Shown: positions 55,801 through 64,000 of the stretch, in pieces
Layout: each line of letters opens with the position of its first letter
Position numbering within the stretch: position 1 is the first letter of the stretch
From: Nannobrachium achirus
Lineage: Eukaryota > Chordata > Actinopteri > Myctophiformes > Myctophidae
Reading direction: 5' to 3'
DNA length: 64,000 nucleotides
NCBI GenBank assembly: GCA_963921795.1
Contig: OY997657.1
Span: 31,870,071-31,934,070 of the forward strand
Notes under the pieces: generated by a model
The model's input: the letters and a program-made list of their open reading frames with translations, nothing else
Told to the model about the DNA's origin: nothing
Databases searched by the model: none
Made by a program: the position numbers and the translations under genes

Positions 55801-55924
55801 TCACAGTGACAACCCGTGGCGTTGGTGGCACTGATCACACATGTAGTCAAACACTTCTGGGTTGCCTCCCTGGAAGGTGGGAGCCAACCCAGGGCAAAGC
55901 CAGTAAAGGAAAGAGGCGTACCAC
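55801..55924 (-). CDS. Possible terminal exon of an unidentified gene
   Basis: On the minus strand CTGTAG ends at 55925 and an open stretch of 40 codons follows to TGA at 55801-55803. The peptide includes WYASFLYWLCPGLAP and FDYMCDQCHQRHG. A minus-strand AATAAA lies about 80 bases further on, near 55714. A second frame is also open here (FALGWLPPSREATQ). No family was recognised, and it lies beyond the theg stop codon. It could be an alternative theg end, a separate gene, or chance. Confidence 0.2.
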
Positions 55925-56097
55925 CTACAGTACGTAGATACACTGCGACGAAACAGCGGTTGAAATACGCAGGCGTTAAAATATGCACATGGAAATAAAT
56001 AAATTTTAACAGAGGGTGTGGAAAATAGCACAGTGTGTGTGTGGCTGTTGTTGATAGTGAGGAAGCAGGGTGTTATTTTATAGCCCTCTCTATAGAG

Positions 56098-56503
56098 CAG
56101 GGGTCTTCAACGTTTTCAGGCCAAGGACCCCTTAGTTGAGAGAGAAGAAGAAGCAAGGATCCAAGAACTTGTTCATAGATTCTATATAGTTTCATTGTTT
56201 GGCAGCACGAATCTGCACGATCATCAGTGCATATACTTAATAAACTTACTTTACCATTCACTCTGTACTTAAGACTGCTCCTTTTCCCCTCTACACCAAA
56301 CCCTTTGTCGAAAATAGCAGATCTACAAGCTCACAACGCCTCGGCTGACGTTCTCAGAATATGAACACGGTTCAAGGGTATGGTTCAAGTGGTTAATATG
56401 AAAAAGGAGAAAAAAGGTTTCTATCACACAAAGATTTGGAGGACACCCTGTAGTAACTCTGAGGACACCCTAGGGGTCCCAGACCCCCTGTTGAAGACCC
56501 TTG
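56098..56503. mobile_element. hAT-type element related to that at 46791
   Basis: Ends CAGGGGTCTTCAACG and GTTGAAGACCCTTG are inverted repeats. Flanking 8-mers CTATAGAG (56090-56097) and CTATAGAA (56504-56511) match at 7 of 8. The right part, read in reverse, shares GACCCCTAGGG and AATC(C/T)TTGTGTGATA with the left part of 46791. It ends 23 bases past the theg stop codon, so it may lie in the theg 3' UTR. Confidence 0.82.
56309..56396. repeat. Dispersed hairpin motif, copy 11 with tail
   Basis: CGAAAATAGCAGATCTACAA and GCTCACAACGC form a good left arm. The right arm is eroded. GGTTCAAGTGGTTAA follows at 56381. It lies inside the hAT element at 56098. Confidence 0.55.
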
Positions 56504-56526
56504 CTATAGAAAACAGACACCAGAGT

Positions 56527-59500
56527 TTATCTGGTCCTGCACTTGCGGGGTAGGGGCAAACAGAGCTGGTGTAGCCGAGATGAAGGGCTGGCCGATACAG
56601 CAGCCCGGCTAATGATGTAAGGGTTGTAGCCCTCAAACAGAGCCTTTCTCTCCTTGGGATGGGACAGCTCCCGGACTCTTTCACTTGCCACCGTCTCTCT
56701 CACTGCCCTGGGGACAGGCCAGCTTGCTGGGCGCTGCCCCACATACTTAGGGTGGCTTTGCTTAGGGGCTGGAAAGAGAGAGAAAGTTGAAGTTGTAGAA
56801 GGCAAACTGAAAGTGAGTGATTGTCTGTACTAGTTAGGAAAAGAGAGTACTGCTAAGTTAAGATCGCTTTCAGAACGATAGAGACAGCCAAACAATTAAC
56901 AGAGACGAGGAGATAATTATGAATAGCTAATGCTATCAAGCATTCCTAGCCCTTAATAATTAATCATTTGGGCCAGATTATATTGTGGCATTCCGCAGGA
57001 TAGATGCACGGTGGTGAGGAGAGAGATGCTATTTGTTTCAATAAGTACACTTTGTTGCTGATACCAAATATTTTCAAAGACAATTTTACTAATCCATCCT
57101 GTGTGAACCCATTCCATTCTGGTTTACTTTTCTCTGCACAGCATACAGCAGTAGCAGGTCATCCATTTGGGGGCTCTGACAATGACAAATCTGGAGCATG
57201 CCGCAGCATTGCTGCACGTGCATGGCACCACTGTTTACTGAACGTTCATTATCACATCACATCACATCATTATCATTATAGTTATCACTCTTAACAGCTC
57301 AGTGCCCATGTGGTTAGAGTTTCCGCCCTGAGGCTGGGAGGTGGGTTTTAATCAATGAGTCATGACTCATGATACAAAACTCTATGAACAAATAGTACCC
57401 ACTACCCACTGCCTCCCTGCTTGACAATCAAGGGTTGGATTGGAGGTAAATCCCTGAGCTACTTACTTTTAATTCTGGTTATGGACAGTAAATATCTTAC
57501 TAGCGAGGAGCTCTATACGTGGGGATGCTTTAGCAGGCCTGTGGGATGCTGACACAGTCCTTGACTCATGGATGGTGCCTTCCAGACCTAGTTTTGTCTT
57601 GGGCTGGGCCAGCAGGCAGATCCGTGGAGTGGCCTCTGCATTTAGTACCGCTCGACCCACCTGCAACCAAACAGACTGCATGAATAATAATTTACACATC
57701 CGTGCACAACAGACATTTCTTCTAAGCATTTAAACCACACAGAGAACATGTGTAAAGGAACTTTAGGACTAATTATGTTATTCCATCCTTGAGGCAAACT
57801 CAGGAGATCATTGGTTTATGCAGACCAGAATGCACAAACCCTACATTGCCTGGTAACTGTGATCCGTTGCCAGGGGTGTCGCACCAAATTCTGGGCCCTG
57901 GGTACTTTAAATATTGAAAAATAGCAGATATACAAGCTCGCTGTGTGGCACCGAGTGCCACGCTGCAAGCTTGTGGATATGCTATTTTTGAGAAATCTTG
58001 AAAATGTGTGCAAGTCTTTGAATATTTCAAATCCTTCTGAGGTTTAAAAAAAAAAAAAAAACTATGCTTGCGACAGTCAGGTCGCAGTTACTATCAAAAC
58101 CTCCTACGGCTGTCAGTCAGTCTGTCCGTCACGTCACACTTTTCCCCTACTCGTATCTCTGCCACCCCTGCCCCTATCCATGCCAAACTTTGCACACACA
58201 CTCCTTGGCTGCCAAACCACCCCTCATTTCTCACATGCCCCTCTTCTAGCACCACCATGAGGAAGATTTTTGCTAAACACATTTTTGGACACTGCTCCTA
58301 CAGATTTTGCCCTAAAGTCACGCAAAGCGGTACACAGTATGTCTAGAGTCCTGATATCAACATGGATCTGTGTATACATGTGACCTGACGGTCCCAATTA
58401 GGGAGTCTTACTGGTTTTAAGTCAGTTGTGCTCAAACCTTTTCATGTGAAGCACCCCCAAAATGATATGTATTTGGCAGTGGACCCCCATCTCAAAAACA
58501 TTTGAGTTACAAATGTTCGCTTAAAAAATATATATATTCAAAGATTTGCACACTTTTTCACGACTTTTCGAAAATAGCAGATCTGCAAGCTCGCAGCGCG
58601 GCACTGTGAGCTTGTATATCTTCTATTTCTCAATAGCTAAAGTATCAAATAATTACGACCCCTCCACCTTGGGCACTGGTAACTCAGTCCCACTTCCCCC
58701 CCCCCCCTTGTGACGCCCCTGTGTCTGGTAACTGTGATCCGTTGCACTCACAGGGGCCAGCAGTGGTCGGCTGGGTTGCCAGCCAGCCACAGGGAGGCGA
58801 GGCCGAGCCAGAGAACACAAACGATCAGAGGGCTGTGCCTTCAGGGCCCCCTCACTCACCACCCATATAGGAGACACCCTGGAGAGCAAAGGAGAGGGAT
58901 GGACAGAGGGAAGAGGTCGAGAGGATAAGAGCCAGGGGGAGAGCAAGATGAGAAAGAAAATGAGCAGAGAAGAAAATGAAAGTGTGGACGAAATTGGGGC
59001 AAGCAAAAAAAAGTAAAGTTGCATAAAAGATGAAAAGATAGGGAAGGGAAGATAAATAGCAAGGAGGATAGGAAGGAAGTGGGGTGATGGCAGAAGAGGA
59101 AGGAAGGAAGTGGTGATGAGAAAGATAAATAAGAGTAAGTAATCGCTGACTCTGAAAGTTGTACTATAAGGAAGAACGTTGTGTGGATAACATGAAATAT
59201 TTACCTGATTTGTTCAACATCCCCATGTAATTTTTTGCCTCTACACAGCTGTGACCATCGGGGTGTTAATTCTGCAAGCAATACAATTAAGCAATTATGG
59301 AGGGGGGTGTGTGTGTGTGTGGGGGGGGGGGGGGGGCAGGCATGACAGGTACAGACATACCAAATGTGGTCGTGGAGTCGGTCCTCTCTTTTGCCAGCTC
59401 ATCCAGCCAATACACAGAGCGACTGGAATAGAGAGTAACTAATTAGTGAATAGAGAGAGATAATTCATGGTTTTGGGAGGGGATGAAGGAGTCCAAGAGA

Positions 59501-59594
59501 GACACACGAGTGACAGATAGAAAAATACCTACCGATCTGGATATCCGAGCAGGTCAGGCTTTGGCTGAGCAAGCTGTTCTATCCGAGTTGCCAT
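56527..59594 (-). CDS. theg: THEG-repeat protein (sperm microtubule associated protein 2)
   Basis: Minus-strand coding exons are 59599-59533 (start codon at 59594), 59422-59361, 59271-59205, 58878-58752, 57660-57501 and 56768-56527. Borders are AG/GT and all phases agree, giving 239 residues. The protein is a series of THEG repeats of the form xxSxRxxxLAxPK: TRIEQLAQPK, LTPRWSQLCRGKK, PSDRLCSLARPR, TPRICLLAQPK, SPRIELLTPK and SERVRELSHPKERK. Landmarks shared with mammalian THEG in the same order are SVYWLDEL, SPIWVVS and FEGYNPY near the C-terminus. THEG is a spermatid protein linked to microtubules and chaperonin. Mammalian forms are longer (about 380 residues) at the N-terminus. An upstream exon at about 60095-60048 ending in CGACAG|GTAAAG may supply more, so the start is provisional. 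Confidence 0.87.
57300..57465 (+). mobile_element. tRNA-derived SINE
   Basis: GTGGTTAGAGTTTCCGCCCT is A-box like. It is followed by a diverged B-box region (GGTGGGTTTTAATC), GAGTCATGACTCATGATAC, CCACTGCCTCCCTGCTTGAC and AATCAAGGGTTGGATTGGAG. The order fits a common teleost SINE. It is in a theg intron. Confidence 0.65.
57915..57989. repeat. Dispersed hairpin motif, copy 12
   Basis: GAAAAATAGCAGATATACAA pairs with TTGTGGATATGCTATTTTTG, and GGCACCGAGTGCC forms a second small hairpin at the centre. It lies in a theg intron. Confidence 0.7.
58072..58418 (-). mobile_element. GCGACC-hairpin interspersed repeat, copy D
   Basis: On the minus strand it starts ACCAGTAAGACTCCCTAATT and ends near TGCGACCTGACTGTCGC. 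The body has GGTGGTGCTAGAAGAGGGGC and GGCATGGATAGGGGCAGG. It is in a theg intron. Confidence 0.65.
58428..58660. repeat. GGACCCCC fragment with hairpin motif copy 13
   Basis: GTGCTCAAACCTTTTCATGT and AGTGGACCCCCATCTCAAAA match the centre of the foldback at 9975. The hairpin motif follows at 58569-58630 (CGAAAATAGCAGATCTGCAA with CTGTGAGCTTGTATATC). Confidence 0.6.
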
Positions 59595-59598
59595 GGAT

Positions 59599-61050
59599 AC
59601 TGGAGCCGAGAGGACAGAGAATCATGCAATTGTTTTAACTATTCCCCTACGTTATTGCATGGCTTTCCCCAGACAATGGCTAGTGTAAAAGTGGACCTGA
59701 AATGGATATCCATTTGGGTAAAATGTTTTACCCATGGAGTAAAATGAATACAGGATTTTACAGTGTGCTAAGGAAGATCCCTATAAAATAAAATAGTTAT
59801 CTTCGATCCCAGACTGTGATCTCAGACTATATTGTGTTTTTTCTGTGTTTGCAGCTCTACATTAAGGCCACAGCATTGCTGCACACCACAGTAGAATTCC
59901 ATCCAATATCATGCATCGGAAAGCATAATCATCACTGTATGTACTGGAAGCTACAGATTGCAAAACATAACCTGCTAAATGCAAATACAAGTTAAATGTA
60001 TACATTACTGCTGCTAGTATAATGAATGATTCTGTAATCAACTTTACCTGTCGCTGCAGCAGCCCGAGCTCTCTGACCCGACACCTGGCGGTTGCTATGG
60101 TATCAAGTGACACACACAGAGTACAATTCATAACGGTGAGTCAGAAACTGAAAATGTTCCTTCTACACTCTGACTGAATGCGAACAGGTATATATATATA
60201 TATATATACTTTTTATCCCACGTTACTGTAACACCTTTTTCACCCAGTGACAATTGCCGAATCTGTAGTTCAGTTCGGAGAGCCCCTGCTTCCATCACTG
60301 TACGAGGAGTGAGCAGGCCGCTTCTTATCACCTGACGGGGGACGGGGGGGAGACACAAACACACACACGTTATTCCAACCAGATCCTTTCCCCCCCATTA
60401 GGTGCCCCAGGGGGAGGCAGTATAGAGAGCAGGATTACAGCATGTTTTTTGTGAGGGTACTTACCCCAGGGGACACGGGGAGAACATGCAAACCCCACAC
60501 AGAAAGGCCGTTTCACTCCCACCTAGATTGTGGTCACTGATGATGAGAGAGAACACACCCCCAGCGTCACAGATTTGTGATAGACCAAACTTCCACTGCT
60601 ATTCTAAGATGGATAGACCAGGGGTGAAAATATCTCAAAGGAAGTGTAGAGACCACCTCCAACCACTGCAGATGTGCTGGTGATAATGCATTAACATATT
60701 CGATCATACAGATTGTCTAGATGAGTCAGTGTACATCTGGTTTGCAGTAAAAATATAGTTTAAATATGAGAATTTTTAAATATGACAATTTGCCAAGAAG
60801 GCACTCATAATTAGTCAAGTGTCTGAGAAAAAGGTAACATCATATAGAAAATTTTAAATCAAGTTTTACTAAAAGCAGATTGGACTATTTGTTACTTTGT
60901 AGGTCAATTTCTGGAAGGCCCTGGTTGTCTAGCAAAAGCAGCATTGTACCGTACATCTCATAAAACACAGCGTTAAAAAAAAAAGCATTTGAAGTTTGTA
61001 CAGGTCTCTTATTCACAAACATGAAAACACCCATTTTAAAAACAAATACA
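59599..61050. other. Region between theg and the SH2 adaptor 3' end
   Basis: It holds possible 5' theg exons (about 60048-60095 and 60230-60336, the latter with RTELQIRQLSLGEKG), a TA microsatellite at 60187-60208 and G-rich patches. No other gene is recognised. Confidence 0.4.
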
Positions 61051-61054
61051 ACAC

Positions 61055-61060
61055 TTTATT
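61055..61060 (-). terminator. Candidate poly(A) signal of the SH2 adaptor gene
   Basis: TTTATT on the plus strand reads AATAAA on the minus strand, about 1.4 kb past the stop codon. It would give a 3' UTR of about 61040-62498. Confidence 0.45.
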
Positions 61061-62360
61061 TGAAACAGACATTTAAAATTGTATAAAACAGCACAGTAAA
61101 GAATCTACCAAAGCTTATGTAATACTCATTATCTTAAAGCAACAAGCTTTTTTTATATATAATACTGTAGTTATTCTCTACACTAGTATTGCAAGAGACT
61201 GTTGCCGTGCTAAGCTAACTAACTCATGTGCCTTTTGTCTTTATGATTACCCGTTACTGCAGTGGAGTTCACACATGACAATAATTGAGTGGGGAAACCT
61301 TACAGGACATGTGGCCACAGCATCATATCACATTCACAGGCCTTTCTTAAACAGGCTCAGATACCCACAGGCAAATAGAATGCTGGGGTTAAGACCAGGG
61401 GTTATAATGTAGTGTTGGGTTGGCATCAGGAACGAATACTCAGATGGCACGGCAGTGCAGTTAATCTAACTCGGCAGTACAAAACTCAAGAACAATCTCC
61501 AGAGAACAGATATTTCCATTTGACTCTAGAAACCAGTCTCAAAGTAGGGCTAAGCCTTCTTATAGTGTCTCTTGAGAGAAAAATCAGACTAGATCTAAAA
61601 TATTTATCCAACCAATCGTGATCATCAAGACCAATGGTCAGGGTTCGATGGTAATAAGATGCATGGGGGGTTCAGTGACAATACAAGTTCACAGGCACAA
61701 GTCCATGAGGTGTTCTCTTTGCTGAGCTGCCAGTGTGGTCAATTGGGGATATGGTAAACAGGAAAGGAAAAGGTGGCACCAAAACATTCTGCTCTCGTGT
61801 ACGGTGCAAGACAAATTAAGCTGTACGATTCGGAAAAGGCGAATGAGCAAAGGTTCATAGTTGGCATCTTGTAGTATGACTTGTAGAGTTTCATTCCAAA
61901 TGTTTAAAAGGACCATACCGGTCTAAACTCATGTTATCGTCTACTCACAGCTTTGTTCTTATTGTTCATACACAAGCAGGCGCTATTTTTGGCTACACTT
62001 TTCAAATCAATACACGCTTTAAAATGCATTAAACGCAGTGATTATGACAATAATGTTGATAAAGGAAATGGTTCAGAATTGTGTGTTGGATTACCTCAAG
62101 GAAGTTTGAGTTCATTTTGATACAACACATGTCAGACCACCGTTATGGTCTTTTAATGCTTACTAAACCAATACTGCATGAGTGATGGTACTGTATATCA
62201 TGGCTATATCACAGCTACGGATGTTGTTGAAACAACGGGAAGCGGACTGCCTTAAATGCCAGTAGCATTCATCTGTATACAAAAAATGTGTTTCAATTTG
62301 GAGTTCCAATTTGAACCATTTGTGTTACAATCTGAAAATGGCATAAAAACTATTGTATAT

Positions 62361-62362
<2 letters not shown>

Positions 62363-62427
<65 letters not shown>
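62363..62427. repeat. (GT)n microsatellite in the adaptor 3' UTR
   Basis: About 32 GT units. On the minus strand this is an AC array some 70 bases past the stop codon. Confidence 0.95.
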
Positions 62428-62428
<1 letters not shown>

Positions 62429-62498
62429 GTGGGGAGCACTAGCCATTCTTTCAGAATGAAACTCATTCAGTAGCACCAGGAGAAACCGTTTGTGTTTG

Positions 62499-62685
62499 TC
62501 AGAGCGTCTGCACTATGACTGGGTAGAGTAGAGACATGTGCTCAGCTCCTCGGATAGGCAGCTTGTGGGTGGTGTAGTAGTGGATGACCTCAGGGATGGT
62601 AGAGAACGGGGGGCTGTTCTCCCCAAGGACGTAGCACCCATCCTCAGTCCGACTGAACTTCATGTGCATGAAGCCTTTACAGCTC
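62499..62685 (-). CDS. SHB/SHD-family SH2 adaptor, last exon (partial gene)
   Basis: An acceptor CTCTCAG precedes 62685 and the stop codon is at 62499-62501, giving 62 codons. The peptide is the C-terminal half of an SH2 domain: SCKGFMHMKFSRTEDG, YVLGENSPPFSTIPEV, HYYTTHKLPIRGAEH and LLYPVIVQTL at the very end. This ending, with the SH2 domain closing the protein, is specific to SHB, SHD, SHE and SHF. These adaptors bind phosphotyrosine on receptors and kinases. The linkage with plpp2 and theg favours SHD; the sequence itself is as close to SHB. The remaining exons are not visible before the right edge. Confidence 0.85.
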
Positions 62686-62811
62686 CTGAGAGAGAGCGCG
62701 AAAGAGAGAGAGAGAGAGAGAAAACACAGGACATAAGTCCTTAACAAACGACTGTCTGTTGAAGATGCAATTTCATTTGCTTTGCACACTGTGCTAGAAC
62801 ACGTAGACAGA

Positions 62812-63540
62812 CTCAATGTATGCTGCAGACTGCAATTTATTGATTTGCACATCTCCAACGACCATAAATGGTCTCTTAACTGCACATCAATTGTAAAAAA
62901 GGCGCAACAGTGTCTGTACTTTCTGAGATGTCTAAAGAAGGCTAGAGTGTCCACAAAGACACTGATCAATTTCTATAGATAAACTGTCCTTGAGAGCCTT
63001 CTCACAGGGAACATAACGGCTTGGTATGGACGCTGCTATGCAGAAGACCGCACCAGTATTGATAGAGTAGTAAGAACAGCTAAGAGGATCATCTGTGCTG
63101 ATCTTCCCTCAGTAAGGGATATCTATAATAAAAGGTGCCTTGACAGGGCCCTGAAAATAATCAGGGACCCCAGCCTCCCTGGCAACAGTCTTATCACCCT
63201 GCTACCCTCAGGCAGACGCTACCGTTGGGAGCGCTGCCCTGACAGGAAGACAAAGCACTAGTAGGCTGGTAAACAGCTTCTTTCCAGAAGCGGTACGATT
63301 TTTGAATAAGTAGCACTATTGCACTTTATCCTAGTATTGTTAAAGTTGTTGCACACTTTTTATTTACTTTTTATACAACTGATATGCTGATTATACCCTT
63401 GTCTTATTCTGTACTGTCTTGCCTGTGTTTGTTTTTGTTTCCATGTGGCTTGTGAACAGGAATTCCAATGCATTTTAATGAAACTTTTTATGTAAATGGT
63501 GAAATAAACGTGAAACTTGACTGAAACACAATATCCCTTC
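62812..63540 (+). pseudogene. LINE 3' fragment (reverse transcriptase C-terminus)
   Basis: DLHISNDHKWSLNCTSIVKK, AQQCLYFLRCLKKARVS and TLINFYR are the end of a fish LINE polymerase. They are followed in other frames by TAWYGRC-, LLPSGRRYRW- and NSFFPEA-like pieces and an AT-rich tail. Frameshifts break it. It sits in the adaptor intron next to the last exon. Confidence 0.75.
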
Positions 63541-63633
63541 TCTAAATGTTTAACCACTTAAACCCTATATGGTTGAGCAGAGTCCCTCTGGGCTCTATGC
63601 CAGTGTCTTTTCTGTTGATATTGAAAATCAGAA

Positions 63634-63746
63634 ACAGAAAATCTACAAGCTTATAACGTGTCGTTTTGCGACATGCAAGTTTCTAGATCTGACTTTTGCT
63701 GTGAAAGTTTTCCCTCTGATTATGGATCCTGGGGTTTAAGTGGTTA
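63634..63746. repeat. Dispersed hairpin motif, copy 14 with tail
   Basis: AGAAAATCTACAAGCTTATA and ACGTGTCG face CGACATGCAAGTTTCTAGAT around a short loop. GGGGTTTAAGTGGTTAATG follows at about 63730. Confidence 0.55.
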
Positions 63747-64000
63747 ATGTGCGTGCAATGTGCACTCGAGTTAGTTACGTTAATCAGAAATGCAGAAGCA
63801 TCGCTGGTACACGGATGTTCTACAGTACGAAAGTGAGACCCCACTACAGCAACCCATTTATGTGGTGGAAGACTAATGTCTGACACTTGGTTGTATCATG
63901 CACCAAATATAGGCAGATCTACTAGCTGATGTTTTCTCCACGGCTGGGATTGTAAAAAATAAATAAACGCAATGCATATATTCATAAAACGTGGATAGAG

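Noticed and set aside
58653..59062. Leu/Ser/Pro-rich minus-strand frames
   Set aside because: Only 58878-58752 is spliced coding sequence of theg. The rest is purine-rich intron read in reverse.

Overview
The window is vertebrate nuclear DNA, almost certainly from a ray-finned (teleost) fish. Genes are split into short exons with GT-AG introns, AC/GT microsatellites are very dense, and there are tRNA-derived SINEs, LINE fragments and many hAT-, piggyBac- and foldback-type DNA elements of fish kind. The species cannot be named from the sequence.

Four protein-coding genes can be read, all on the minus strand and in the same orientation. (1) plpp2, a lipid phosphate phosphatase, spans 25892 to 2590 with six coding exons and 284 residues. 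Its first intron is about 17 kb. (2) A class I cytokine receptor spans 49065 to 28797 with 14 coding exons whose phases all agree, giving 902 residues. It has a signal peptide, a cytokine-binding module with WSQWS, three more fibronectin III domains, a transmembrane helix, box 1 and a 330-residue tail. No Ig domain is seen, so IL-27R alpha is the best guess, with G-CSFR second. (3) theg/spmap2, a testis-type THEG-repeat protein, spans 59594 to 56527 with six exons and at least 239 residues. (4) The last exon of an SHB/SHD-family SH2 adaptor lies at 62685 to 62499; the rest of the gene is beyond the right edge. In human, PLPP2, THEG, SHD and IL27RA all lie on chromosome 19p13, so the block looks like conserved linkage.

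Region by region: 1-1560 is intergenic with a SINE head and a compound microsatellite. 1.57-25.9 kb is plpp2, whose first intron holds foldback elements, SINEs, a LINE remnant, long microsatellites and one lone plus-strand exon coding two AT-hooks. 26.3-27.05 kb is a foldback element made of minisatellite repeats. 28.8-49.1 kb is the receptor gene, with a CArG-like repeat array, a GC-rich element and two large interspersed repeats in its introns. 49.1-55.8 kb is intergenic and holds a 1.56-kb element with terminal inverted repeats, a telomere-like array inside a perfect 29-bp inverted repeat, and a GC-rich foldback. 56.5-59.6 kb is theg. 61-64 kb is the adaptor 3' end and a LINE fragment.

The most unusual non-genic signal is a short hairpin motif of about 65-75 bp, present in at least 14 copies across the window, both alone and inside larger elements, and often followed by a GGTTCAAGTGGTTAA-type tail. 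No prokaryotic features, CRISPR arrays or functional RNA genes were found.
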